NCBI GenBank assembly: GCA_037127255.1
Contig: JBANSL010000013.1
Span: 5,024,188 to 5,088,187 of the forward strand
DNA: 64,000 bases
Reading direction: 5' to 3'
Source of the DNA: Persicaria tinctoria
Lineage: Eukaryota; Streptophyta; Magnoliopsida; Caryophyllales; Polygonaceae
Shown: one piece after another, positions 48,232-59,684 of the stretch
Layout: every line of letters starts with the position of its first letter
Position numbering within the stretch: position 1 is the stretch's first letter
Translations under genes and position numbers: made by a program
The notes under the pieces: generated by a model
What the model was told of the DNA's origin: nothing
What the model saw: only the letters and a program-made list of their open reading frames with translations
Database searches by the model: none

Positions 48232-48928
48232 ACAGTAAGGGACATCTCGAGCCCCTAATGTTCCAAATTCCAATATCCAACCTTAATCATGAAACCTTCT
48301 TGTGATTCTGCCTAAGGGGCATGTAAGTTGATATGATGACCTGCTTTTGAGTTTTGATAGAGTTGGTTCCAAGTGCACTTTCTCCCTTGCTTACAGATCT
48401 TTATTTCATCAGTCATTTGTTTAGGAACAGATGCTGAGTGAGGAGGTGTTGAGTTGCTGAGACTTGTACATTCAAAATCATCCGAGAGCCACAGCACCAA
48501 AGAAAACAAACAGAAGTCCACAAACTGCACCTCCCAGAACTCACAATTATTTGATGTGAACCGAAAAAAAAAGGGGCAAAAAGTAAAAGTTGTAATAAGG
48601 TTGAGATGGCACACTGCAGTACTGCACATGGGTGATTAAGGAATAACAAGAACAAAGAGTTGAACACTTGAACATGTTTCCATTTAACCAGTTTAATTCT
48701 CCCCAAGAGTTTTACAATAATGGCACAACAGAGAGTGAATTGTAGTTCACATTAGCTGTAAAGATGGGAGGATGAAAACTTCTGTAATTATCACTTTTGT
48801 GTTTTGTTCCTTACCACTTACCAGTGCTGTATCTGTATGCATTTTATTCAGATCCTTTTTTTTTCCCGGCCGAAACCAGTGATATATCAGCGAAACCTCA
48901 GGAATACCTCGCGAAATTTCCGATATTT
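48232..48928. other. Unassigned region
   Basis: Overlapping 60-105 codon frames on both strands (48312-48706) show no recognised domain. Nothing else seen. Confidence 0.3.
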
Positions 48929-49204
48929 TTATGTTACACCTAGTATCTTATTTTTATGGTAGTCTGAGTTGTCATCCTCTTCCCACTGCAAAGCTCGTTC
49001 CCAGTTTGCAGACTGACATCTAATGAATTCTGTCATAGTTATACTTGTGGGAAATTGCTCATTTATGAAGGTCAACCTGTTTCGAAAATACCATTTACAC
49101 CACCATACGGTAGCTAGCTTTTGTATTTTGTCTTTCGATACTGAGGCTCCTAGCCAAGCCAAAACTTGGTAAAGATCTCTACTGGTCATTGCGATTCGCA
49201 TCAT
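48929..49204 (-). pseudogene. LINE C-terminal fragment
   Basis: A minus-strand frame contains LATVWWCKWYFRNRLTF. This is the WxxWxxRNxLxF linker found after the zinc finger in plant L1 polymerases or related RNase H proteins. No other LINE domain adjoins it. Confidence 0.5.
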
Positions 49205-50035
49205 TTCGTTGTATTCATGGTTGTTTAAACATTATTGTACCCTTTCGCATTTGCATTCAAGTAAACAGTGAACATCATCTTCCCTAACATCATTACATAT
49301 ATATATTATTGAACATGTACAAATGTACAATGTAAATATTTTTTTTTAAATTTTTTTTATCATTAAAAAATACCTTAAATATTTTTACGGAAATTTCGCC
49401 TGGTAACCCTGTGGTTTCGCGTAATTCGTGTGGTAAACAAAGGTTTCAAATATTTCGCCTGGTAACCCCGGCCGGGGTTTCAAATTTTTTTGTCTCGCGC
49501 CCACAAGTTTGACTTTGTCTAATAATTGTGTTTTAAAGTTATGAGTGGGTGAGTATTGTAATATTAACAATTTGTGTGGTATATTTTCACAAATACCACC
49601 GTTGTAAACATAGATTTGAGCCAAACCAACGTTGACAGTGGGGGAGGAATCGCCCAGAGCCAAGGTCGAGGGACAACAGTTGGTGGCCGGCGGCCGGTGT
49701 CAGAGGGGCAACAGCGGCTCAAGCGGTGGAGGCGCAGGCGGTGGTTGGCGGAGGCTGCGACTGGTGGTGCTGCCGAGTGGGTTGCGATTTCAGGTTAGTT
49801 TTAAGAGCTCAAATTTTTCAATCTCATCCCTCGAAAGGTCCATTCTGTCTATTAATTTAGTTGTTGTTGAGTGGGATTAGTGATCTAGTGTGTGAATTGA
49901 TCTCAAATCATGGATTAAAGCTTCAAATTTGGAATCATGAATTTTAGGGTTTTGGGGTCCGAAATTTCTCTATCTGGAAGACGAAGATAGAGGATGGACG
50001 GCTCAATGATGATCTTTTAGCACTACTCAATCATC
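49205..50035. other. Unassigned region, partly GC-rich
   Basis: TTTCGCCTGGTAACC is repeated near 49394 and 49459. A GC-rich block at 49640-49790 has Gly/Arg-rich frames without a domain. It may be captured UTR or exon DNA next to the ligase fragment. Confidence 0.3.
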
Positions 50036-50270
50036 AATGACTCGGACTGGAGAACACCGGCCAAGTCGACGCGGTCCGAGTCGGTATGAGTGAGTAGTGA
50101 GTCGAAATCGGGCGAGTCTATGATGAGGGTGGGGATGGACGCGAGGCGGTGATAGGAGATGGAGGAGACGACGAACACGACGGTAGAGTTCACGAGGCCG
50201 ACTATATGAGCCAATTCGGAGTCGGAGAGGAGCGGATTGACGGGGGAGACGATAGATTTTAGGGGTTTTG
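50036..50270 (-). pseudogene. 4-coumarate:CoA ligase-like fragment
   Basis: Minus-strand codons read SPVNPLLSDSELAHIVGLVN, then LASIPTLIIDSPDFDSLL and SDRVDLAGVLQSES. This is the N-terminal AMP-binding region of plant 4CL-like acyl-CoA ligases, just before the SSGTTG ATP-binding motif, which is missing. The upstream 26 codons do not match. It is a captured or decayed exon. Confidence 0.65.
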
Positions 50271-50657
50271 TGATTCCCGGGATTGAAATTTCTAATTTAT
50301 TCAAGAGGTTGAAGAGATCAATTTCCACAAAACCCCATATCAACATCCATAAGAAACAGTTGATTAATGCAATGGCTAATCACCGCGATTTTGATTGAAC
50401 TTGTTGATTTCACTCCTGAATATGAAATCATTCCTGCATTTTCAAAACCCCATATCAACATTCATTCACCAACACTCCGTACATCTAAACCAAAGAAATC
50501 TGGATACCATGTCAGTTGTTACGGAGGCATCTTGTATCAAATTAATTTGCAAAGTAGAAAGTATTAAATTAACCTAAACCTTGATGCCAGTAATATGTCT
50601 AATATCAGATCTAAGATTTAAAGATGGAGAGTACCACTTCGGTGAAAGAGGTTGAAT
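50271..50657. other. Unassigned region
   Basis: A short repeat containing AACCCCATATCAACAT occurs at about 50332 and 50447. No gene seen. The final 8 bases (GGTTGAAT, 50650-50657) are the target duplication of the next element. Confidence 0.3.
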
Positions 50658-51045
50658 TAGACCTGTGAAACGGGTCATTCGGGTCGGGTTCGGGTCGGGT
50701 CACTTCGGGTTTCGGATAAAACGGGTTTCGGGTTTTTCTGGTTGACTCGAACTCGGGTTTGATCGGGTTTCGGGTCGATTTCGAGTTTGTCAATTTTTTC
50801 TTTTTTAAATTAAAAAAATCATTATTTGATAATTTTGTGGTAAATTTTAATTATATATAAAAAAAATAATTATATATAATTATAAATCAACCGGGTAAAT
50901 CGGGTCACTGGGTTGAAACCTAGATTACCCAGAAAATTTCGGGTTTTTCGAGTTCGGGTCGAAAAAAAATTTCGGGTCAAAATTTTCGGGTTCGGGTCGG
51001 AAATTTTTCGGGTCGGTCGGATCGGGTTGTGTTTTGACAGGTCTA
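50658..51045. mobile_element. hAT MITE with CGGGT subterminal repeats (copy 2)
   Basis: Termini TAGACCTGTGAAA and TTTTGACAGGTCTA. The 8-bp duplication GGTTGAAT flanks it (50650-50657, 51046-51053). It is in the opposite orientation to, and the same family as, 26072-26522. Confidence 0.92.
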
Positions 51046-51053
51046 GGTTGAAT

Positions 51054-51608
51054 GAATATGGGATCTTTTTTTCTCTCTTGGTCAACTTTGAAATTATTTT
51101 TTCAATGATAAATGACTTATGTGCAATTTTACGAAAATAATCTTGTCAATAGACGTTTCATCGTCTTGTCTCTAGCCTCACTCTTAAAACTTAGGCAAAA
51201 TTGCAGAAAATCACCCTTTAAATGGGGCGTTTTGCGAAAAAACACCCCTTAAAATAAAAATTGTATAAATTCACCCATTAAAACAGTTTTTTTTGCAAAG
51301 TTACACCATCACCCAATTTTCGTTAATTAAATGTTAAAGTGTGTGGAAATTCAATTATACCTCTTATTTTTATTATTTGTTTACTCAATTCAATTGGTAT
51401 TAGTTGATATTTAACTTTTTGACATTTTTTCAAAAGCAGAAAACATTATAAAATATCAAAAAAATATTATTTTTTACAAAAATAATTTCATACTTACGAA
51501 AAAACTCTATAAAAAATTGATGTGTAATTTATGTTTTATACATATAAAAAATGTGTAATACTAGGGCTACTTGAAAAAAAAAATATTTTTAAAAAATATT
51601 ATTTCATA
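51054..51608. other. AT-rich spacer upstream of NLR-C
   Basis: No gene. A stretch at about 51193-51330 (GGCAAAATTGCAGAAAATCA) resembles one arm of a MULE-type MITE, but no partner arm was found. Confidence 0.3.
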
Positions 51609-51860
51609 CTCCCTCCGTCTCAAAAGACATGTCTTTTTAGGACGGATCACGGGAATTAAGAAGTATGTTAAGTGTAATGATTAGATGTAAAAAGTAGGTT
51701 AAGTGTAATGATTAGACTTTGATATTTGAGTATTTGTTTTTTGTTTTTTTAAATTTGTGAGGAGGAGAGTAGTGGTGATGTAAAAATTAGAGTAATGATT
51801 AGAAGTAAAAGTAGGTTAAGTGTAATTATTAAATCTATATTGATCTATTTTATTCACTCA
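51609..51860. mobile_element. One-ended Stowaway-like MITE relic
   Basis: Starts CTCCCTCCGTCTC after TA, with an adjacent TTAGGACGGA. No matching right end is found. An internal unit TTAAGTGTAATGATTAGA repeats several times. Confidence 0.5.
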
Positions 51861-52317
51861 AACTCGTCCATTACCCAATTTTATCATTACTGAATGGCTA
51901 CTGAATTGAATGAGGTTGGGTGAGTAGATGACCCACCGACAATTTCCCGGGCCTAACCCTCTATCTCTCTCCATTTCCAGCATTGGAAGACAGTCTCCAC
52001 CTTCACAACTTTCCATAGTGAAGCTTGTAGCTACTTTCAGCTTTGGTCTATTCAATTCTCTCTCTTCAATTATTTATCAACCTGTACTGTAGTGAAGCTT
52101 GTAGCCTATGTCTATCTCCTCACCTCACCTTCCTAATTTTCCTTCAACTTTTCTCTCTTCAATTATTTATCAACTCTCCAAACTTTCATTTTAGCCATGG
52201 ATAATTGCAGCTCAAGCCTTATCAAATTTCCAGGTTTTTCATCCTCCTCCGACCCTTCATTTCCTTTAATTTTCTCTTGTTAAATCTTTCTTTTTCCCAG
52301 ATCTAGATCTCCTCCTC

Positions 52318-52348
<31 letters not shown>

Positions 52349-52378
52349 CAACTCATCTCTTTGTCTCACAAAACAAGA
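51861..52378 (+). promoter_or_regulatory. NLR-C upstream region / 5' UTR
   Basis: Pyrimidine-rich leader to the ATG at 52379. Segments GTGAAGCTTGTAGC and TCTCTTCAATTATTTATCAA occur in the same order at about 52018-52080 and 52092-52171, an imperfect tandem duplication. A run of about 24 A (52317-52340) precedes the start. I did not find an unambiguous TATA box. Confidence 0.45.
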
Positions 52379-54055
52379 ATGGGATTTGAGCCTATAGGAT
52401 TCGTTCTTGAGCGAGTGTACGATCTTTTAAAGAATGAGTCTGCCATTTTGCTCGTTGACGAGAAAAGGGCAATTGAAGGGCTCCAACAGGAGCTTGAGCT
52501 TATCGACAGTTATCTCAAGGATATCGATGAAATTGAGCGATTAGCAACCCTGAGTCATGTTTCCCAAACTAAAGTTAAGCATCTGAGGAAGATCCTTGCT
52601 GAGATTGAAGACTTCCTTGACACAGTAACCGATCAAAAACAGCAGCCATCTCCTATGCCTCAAATCCGGTCAACCGTTGAAGGCGTTCTTTCTCTACTCT
52701 GTTTGTGCAGCAAATTGAAGGCGTTCTTCTCCTATGCCTCAAATCCTGTCATCCAAAAGCATCGACTCGTTGTGGAGATAAAAGAGTTACGTGAAAGCTT
52801 AAGAGAAACTCCCGGGTGGACTGAGGGTTATCAACTCCCAACCAACAGTGTTGTTGCTTATAAGAAGAGGCTTCAAACCGATCCCGGCATTCTCAACCGT
52901 GAGATTATCAAGGGTCTAGAGGAGGATGTTAGAGATCTCGTCGCCAGGTTTGTTGGAAAGGACGGCGAGCGTGGAGCTGATTTGGTAATCGTTGGCATGG
53001 GTGGCTCTGGTAAAACCACACTTGCAAGAAAGTTTTACAATCAGGAAGAAATAAAGAAGGCGATTCCTAGAAGAGCATGGGTTTGTGTCTCCCAGCAGTG
53101 GAATACTCACGAGCTTCAGCTTCAGATATGTCAAATGCTTGGGGTTAATATTTCAGAAGGCGAAAGGTTTCCCCGAGTTAAACTCGAAGAGTTTCTGCGT
53201 CATCAAGAAGGTTCTTCTTTGATTGTTCTTGATGATGTACGGGATAGAGAAGCATTACAAGATTTTCTCCCTACTCTATTGACTGGAAATGGTAGAGTTT
53301 TGATCACTACTCGTAATGAAGGAATCTCTCAGTTTCCGGGGATAACTCCTTTTCATGTCCATAATATGCGTCTCCTCACGGCAAAACAGAGTAGAGAGCT
53401 ATTTTCAACAATTGTTTGCAATAGCAAGGTAGTTATTGTTGTATTCAAGGAGAAGGAGGAGGAGGAGGGTGAGTTTGCGAAATTGGGAAGGGTAATGCTA
53501 GAAAAATGTGACGGTTTACCCATTGCAATAATTACACTAGCTGGACTTTTGGGAACAAAGGCCACAATACAACAATGGGAAAGCATCAAGGATGATGTGG
53601 TATCAATAATAATGAAAGACGAGAGAGGTTCCCTTCGCTACGAGGCAGTTAAGAAAGTTTTGGAATTTAGCTATTTTGATTTGCCTTATTATCGAAAGCT
53701 TAGGGACCTTTAAAGAAGATGAGGAAATATATGTTGATACATTGATCAACTTGTGGATAGATGAAGGATTTGTAAAGCCAGATCAATGTCCTGAAAGGAG
53801 GAGGCTTGAGGGAGTAGCTAAGAATTTTTTGGAAGAGTTGGTATAACGATGTATGATTCAAGTTGTTTCGAGATATTATGCGGGAGATGTAATCTCTATT
53901 CAAATTCATGATTTGATGCGAGATCTTTGCATAGAGAAGGGAAAGGAGTTGGGCTTTTTTAGAGTTTTCTCTCCATTTACATCATCATCATCATCATCAT
54001 CAACTCAAAGTGAAACATGTCCTCGGATTGTGGTACATAATCACCGTAATAACAG
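52379..54055 (+). pseudogene. NLR-C: CC-NBS-LRR paralogue disabled in NB-ARC
   Basis: The ATG at 52379 opens MGFEPIGFVLERVYDLLK, an Rx-type coiled-coil domain (residues 1 to about 100) with an EDVID-like IEDFLDTV. NB-ARC follows, with P-loop GMGGSGKTT and GLPL CDGLPIAI. Kinase-2 reads LIVLDDVR, with Arg replacing the diagnostic Trp of NLR-A. A 14-bp deletion after 53699, relative to NLR-A, shifts the frame to a TAA at 53711-53713, leaving 444 residues. A second lesion, CAA to TAA at 53844-53846, lies beyond it in the original frame. IHDLMRDLC and the donor at 54056 persist. A CC-NB product is conceivable but would lack RNBS-D, MHD and LRR. Confidence 0.9.
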
Positions 54056-54189
54056 GTATGCCACACATATATATGTCGTTTTTAAGTTACTATTTTTTGT
54101 TTTTAAGATACTAAAATGACAATAGGCATAATTATACATTTGTCCTCGGATGATTCATATTTTCATTTATAAAAGTGTTTGCCTTTTAT

Positions 54190-55564
54190 TTTATTTTATT
54201 TTATTATTTTTTTTATTAGGAAATAATTCGAGCGCCAGGCATACCTCACGACTCGAGAGGCCGACGAAGTCGGCAGACGGTGAAACCGTCACTACATATA
54301 AAAAGGTGCAACAACAAAAAGTGGGAGGCAAAACCCCCGGCCGAGCAAGCGAGCCAAACCCGTACACGTTGGAGACGACGTAGACTAATCTCCAATGCCA
54401 AGCATCACCAGGCGGCAACACCGTTGGCCAGCGGTAAATCAGGAATCCAGTCCTATGGGCAGTGAAGACGATCCTCCAAGGAATTTCCTGTATATGGAGT
54501 CGCCTCGATACACACCACCACGACCCCAGCCAATCCCGACACCGGTTGCCAGAGCTCCAACACGGAAGAGGAACGCCAAGCATAATAGGGGTCACTACCA
54601 AGAACCACCCATGCAGAAGCACCTAGAATCTCTTTCAGACGAAAGAGAATTTATTCAAACCCTTACAGGATTTTATTGAAACCCTTTCGGGATTTAATCA
54701 GGCCCTTTCGGGATTTAATTTCACCCTAATCGGGCGGGTTAGTTCAAAGAATGAATCAAAATATATAATTCCAACAAATAAATTCAGAATTATATAGAAA
54801 AATTCATTCCCCAGTTTTCCTTTTTTCTTCCTATTTTTTTTATTTATTTAATAAAACCACCATCCCCAAAAAGGGCAAAGGTGGAGAGAGCACCAGCGGC
54901 AGGGGGCCAACACCGGAGGAGCCCCAATTAGAGGTCAGAGGAGGGGCGGCCATGAGGACAACGGAGAGATGGACCGTCGGACAGGTGCCGACAACCCGCC
55001 ACCGACCGACAGTCACCACGCCCAACCACCGGAGGAAGAGACGGGGGGCTACGCCGAGCTAAGATTCACAGCGGCGGCCATGAGTCACCGGAGGGCAAAA
55101 ACACCACCCCGATACGAGGAAACGGAGGACAGAAGGCCCGAATCGCCCAAAGGACCAAGCCGATTTGGATATGGAAAGGGGAAAACTAAACCTAGGGTTT
55201 GCACAGGAGGCAACTCAAAGACACGGCCTCCCCGAAACCCCAAATTGAACGTCCACCCAGGGATAACGAGGGTCGAAATCCCGAAATCAGCCCGAAAAAC
55301 AAGCCAATTTGAGGAGGAGGGAGATGATTGAAGGTCGGCGAACTCGCAATAAGGGTTTTCGAAAGGGATTAGTCGAAGGAGGGGTCGAGGCTACTCGAAG
55401 TAGAAGGAGACGACGAAGAAGATGAGACTGGATTTAGAAGCTGTTGAGGAAGGGTGGCCGGTGAGGCCGGACGGCGAAGGTGGCGGATGGTGGACCGATG
55501 GTGTTGTATGGGTTGTTCATATTTGGGGTTTTTTAGAGAGAGAGGCAGAGCCCCTCTCTCCTTA
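54190..55564 (-). mobile_element. Internally deleted LINE, minus strand
   Basis: Flanked by the 15-bp direct repeat GTGTTTGCCTTTTAT (54175-54189, 55565-55579). The plus-strand left end is a TTTTA-rich tract, the minus-strand A-rich tail. Next to it minus-strand codons read VCLALELFPNKKNNK, like other LINE C-termini. The minus-strand 5' end is a CT-rich leader (AAGGAGAGAGGGGCTC). At 1375 bp it lacks the reverse transcriptase, so a 5' UTR/ORF1 part is joined to a 3' end. Confidence 0.8.
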
Positions 55565-55784
55565 GTGTTTGCCTTTTATGAATGAATATGCATATTTTAA
55601 TTGTCATGCATTGATTATAATTAAACAATATTCTTATTCATATAAATAATATTCATATTGCCGCAACACATATTTGTATTTGTATCATTCGATATTTGCT
55701 TAATGTATTACATAAAATTTGTATTCACATGACAATAATTAGAAGGCGAAAAACCTGATTTATCTCCTCATTCCTATAAGTTTA

Positions 55785-56115
55785 TGTTGTGATTAGTATG
55801 TTTGGTTATGTTAGTTAATCTAGTTTAGCTTAATCCTTCATTTTCTTTCTTGGGGAATAAGTCATGTCTTTTTCCCTTTTTCTTTCCCTTGTAATAATCG
55901 GGTATATATACCATCTCTGAACATTTTGTTGCTCAATTAGGAAAACAAACATTTTGTTGCTCAATTAAGGAAAACAAAGGAGACCCCTTTAGGGTAACAA
56001 GTGATTGATTTCCCAATCTCTCTTTTGTCTCAATCAAATTCGTTTTCCCTTTCTTCTAGCTGATTACTGATGCTCGATCATTGTTCCATTGAATCGAATC
56101 ATCATCAGCTCATCA
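55785..56115 (+). repeat. Copia 5' LTR
   Basis: TGTTGTGATTAG...CTCATCA. It contains an internal tandem duplication of about 27-29 bp (the ACATTTTGTTGCTCAATTA unit twice at about 55921-55975) that is absent from the 3' LTR and explains the length difference. Confidence 0.93.
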
Positions 56116-56297
56116 TGGTATCAGAGCTAAGGGCAATCGATTGTTGAGTTGCTCGTTGTCTTCTTCCTCTCTTCTTCTCGCTACTTCCCAGACCCTTGGG
56201 CTACCCTTCCTCTGTTGCATGTCGCTCTCTCTGAGTCATCGAACAACAAGGATCTCAGACTCCTGACACTGAACGTCGTCGTGGAGATCAGATTACC

Positions 56298-58184
56298 ATG
56301 ACTGACTTGCAAAACCCGATGTTCATACACCCCTCTGATAACTCAGGTGTGGTTCTCTCTACCATCCAGTTAACTCGGGACAACTACAGACGATGGAGGA
56401 AATCGTTCATGAACGCATTGTCTGTAAAGAACAAACTCTGGGTTATTGAAGGTAATGTGTCCAGATCTGTAGAAAATGCTTTGCAATGGGATCGTTGTAA
56501 CGATATGGTCTGCTCATGGATGCTAAACACAGTCTCTAAAGACATCTATAGCACCATTGATGAGTATGATACTGCACTTGAGATGTGGAAAGATCTCGAG
56601 GAGAGCTATGGGCAAAAGAATGGCCCTCTGATCTTTCAAATTAGGCGAGAAATTCAGGAACGTAGTCAAGATGGTGTGGAGCTCACTGAATACTTTACTA
56701 GTGATGCAGGAGCATTTTATCTTTAGTTATGATATTTATCTTTTAATTAGGATTATCTATTTTATAGGTTTTTTAAGATAAATTAGGAATTTATCTATTT
56801 ATTTCATATATTTTTATTGATAGAATTTTATTTTTGCCTTAGGGCCCAAGTTGAGAACTAAGGTTTTCTTAGGAGTATTCCCTATATAAACTCGTTGTAG
56901 TCTTTATTTTCAATGAATCTGAATGATGAATTTCTAGAGAGTTTCTCTTTTATCCCCTTGGTGGATTCCAAGACCCCTTTCTGGTGGATTCCAGACCTAT
57001 CCCGTAGGGTTTCGACGCTTGCGAACCCTTTATCCGCAAGAACCCGCGCTAGCGTGTTTCTCGAAACTTCCGTCTGCATCAATTGGTATCAGAGCAGGAT
57101 TCTCCTGTATGTTTTCAACTTAATTAGAGCACGATGGGAGATCAACATCTGGCCTGGGCGGATCTTCATCAAGAGATGATCATGGACTGCCATGGTTTTC
57201 GAGGATATGACAGATCAGTTGAAGATGGTATTCAGCATCAGCAACGGAGGCGACTTTGGCAACGACAGCGTTGGCAGCCAAGAACAGCCGATGGGATCCA
57301 CCATCTAGAAGATAACTCGGGGTCGAGTTCTTTAGAGGTGGGGGAGACTGATGCAGGAGCATTTTATCTTTAGTTAGTATATTTATCTTTTAATTAGGAT
57401 TATCTATTTTATAGGTTTTTTAAGATAAATTAGGAATTTATCTATTTATTTCATATATTTTTATTGATAGAATTTTATTTTTGCCTCAGGGCTCAAGTTG
57501 AGAACTAGGGCTTTCTTAAGAGTATTCCCTATATAAACTCGTTGTAGTCTTTATTTTCAATGAATCTGAATGATGAATTTCTAGAGAGTTTCTCTTTTAT
57601 CCCCTTGGTGGATTCCAAGACCTCTTTCTGGTGGGTTCCAGACCTATCCCGTAGGGTTTCGACGCTTGCGAACCCTTTATCCGCGAGAACCCGCGCTAGC
57701 GTGTTTCTCGAAACTTCCGTCTGCGTCAGCTAGGATGAAAGGGCTATGGCAGAAGTTGTCGGTTGTAGTGCCTTCCATCAAATGCCATTGTGGCAAGTGT
57801 GAGTGTAATCTGCAGAAACAGGCAGAGGATGCTGAGCAGGAGAATCGACTAATGCAGTTCTTGATGGGCTTGAGTGACAAGTATGAGAGTGCTCGAAGAC
57901 AGATTCTAATGAATGTGCCTCTCCCCACTGCAAGCGGTGCTCACTCAATGCTTCTCTAGGATGAATTGGGAAGCAAAGCTTCAGCAAAAAGGCGTGCTCT
58001 CCCTGAATCCCCAGTCACCTCTTTGATGGCTAAGCAAGAGGATGAGAAGCCCAGGCGTGAGAAATGCACTCATTGCTCAGGCAACCATAAATTTGATAGA
58101 TGCTGGGAAGCTTTTGGGTATCCAATCTGGCACCCAAAGAGCAAATTCAAGCCTTTAATTAATGCAGAAGCCACGATCATTTGA
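56298..58184 (+). pseudogene. Copia gag, interrupted by a TRIM
   Basis: From the ATG at 56298 the frame encodes a UBN2/RVT-gag-type capsid region (LTRDNYRRWRKSFMNAL, MWKDLEESYGQ). It is interrupted at 56702 by the TRIM and continues from about 57734 (MKGLWQKL, LMQFLMGLSDKYES). It ends with a CCHC zinc knuckle, CTHCSGNHKFDRC. A TAG at 57957-57959 breaks the second half. Apart from the TRIM and the stop, length and order are normal for copia gag. Confidence 0.85.
56702..57728 (+). mobile_element. TRIM retrotransposon inside copia gag
   Basis: A 1027-bp element. Two 380-bp LTRs (56702-57081, 57349-57728) start TGATGCAGGAGC and end in TCA. A primer-binding TGGTATCAGAGC lies at 57084, followed by only about 250 bp of non-coding interior and a polypurine GGTGGGGGAGAC. 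Flanks ACTAG (56697-56701) and GCTAG (57729-57733) are the target duplication with one change. Removing it restores the gag frame, so it inserted after the copia. No proteins are encoded, so it depends on another element. Confidence 0.92.
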
Positions 58185-58410
58185 GACTCCAAGGAAGCCA
58201 GATCAAAGACAGTTCAATTCTACTAAGGCCAATGCCTCAGTCAATGCCTCATAGGAGTTCCAGGGGGCATGATCTCTATCTCCTGAACATCACAAGCTGA
58301 TTGGATCACTCATTTCTCTTCTAAAGCAAGCTGACACTTCCTCTCACGGCTCACACTTTGCAGGTAAACTCTGTCTTAATGCACAAAAGGCCTCCACCAA
58401 ACTTTGGATC

Positions 58411-59618
58411 ATGGACAGTGGTGCCACAGATCACATGACACCTGATTTATCCATCCTACAAGACCCTAGACCTGCAACCAAACAGGCAACCATATTCTTC
58501 CCTGATGGAGACCCATGTCCTATAACCCATATTGGCACCATCATACTACCTAATTTGACTCTCAAAAATGTCCTGTGTGCTCCATCTTTTCAGTACAATC
58601 TCTTATCCTTGACCAAACTTGTTAGAGAACACAAATTTCATATCAATCTTACCTATGAACTTTGTGTCATACAGGACCCAGCAAGGATGAGGATGATTGC
58701 TCATGGTAGATATCTGGATGGCCTTTTCTACTTGGATCCTACAACCTCTAGAAGTCTCCCAAGGGAATTCAAGTTGTCAGCTGCTTTTCCCCACCACATC
58801 TCTGCTACTACTTTACCTTTGGTCCTACCTTAAAACACAGAAAGTGTTCCAAACAACACAGCCTTATGGCACTTGCGTTTAAGGCATGCCCCCTCTTGTT
58901 AAACTTAAGCATATTGATTCAATTAAATTAAAGGAAACGTTTCTTCTGTTTTTTTTATCATGACTGCACCATATGTCACTTAGCTAAACAAACAAGATGC
59001 TCATTTCCTCTAAGTTTATCTACTGCTGATCATATTTTTTAGACTATACATTGTGATGTTTGGGGGCCTTATGATGTGTCAACATCTTCTGGTCACAAGT
59101 TCTTTCTTACCATTGTGGATGACAGAAGTAGAAATGTGTGGGCTTTCTTTATGAAACACAAGAGTGAAGTTGCTGGTCATCTTAAATCATTTATTCAATT
59201 GATTCACACTCAATTCAATGCAAAGGTCAAGACCATAAGGTCTGATCAAGGTACAGAATTTTTGAACTCTGAAATTCATAGCCTCACAGATTCTCTAGGA
59301 ATAATCCATCAAACCTCTTGTGTCTATACACCACGGCAAAATGAGAGAGTGGAGAGACGTCATAGATATATTCTTGAGATTCCCAGATCTCTAATGATAC
59401 AATCTTGCCTGCCCACACGTTTCTGGGGTGACAGCTTACTCGCAGCAACCTACATTATTAACAGACTCCCAAATCCAATTCTTCACAATAAATCACCTTA
59501 TGAAATTCTCTTCTCTAAACCTCCCTCTTATGACAATCTCAAAGTTTTTGGCAACCTCTGCTTTGCCACTAACTTAGGTCCCTCTAAAACCAAGTTCTCT
59601 CCAAGATCTGATCCTTGA
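58411..59618 (+). pseudogene. Copia protease and integrase
   Basis: Protease signature MDSGATDHMT at 58411, then a GAG-pre-integrase part with a broken His/Cys zinc finger (ALWHLRLRHAPS near 58860-58895). The integrase core is at 59076-59618, with catalytic Asp in TIVDDRSR and RSDQGTEF and the Glu in NERVERRH. Stops at 58833 and 59618 and a frameshift near 58900 disable it. Confidence 0.88.
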
Positions 59619-59684
59619 GTCTTCTTAGGATATCCTAATGGCAAGAAAGGGTACAAACTTTACAATTTAAAGTCTCACAAAATC

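Noticed and set aside
54191..54622. 143-codon minus-strand ORF as a host gene
   Set aside because: It runs into the A-rich tail and lies within the 15-bp target duplication of a LINE derivative.
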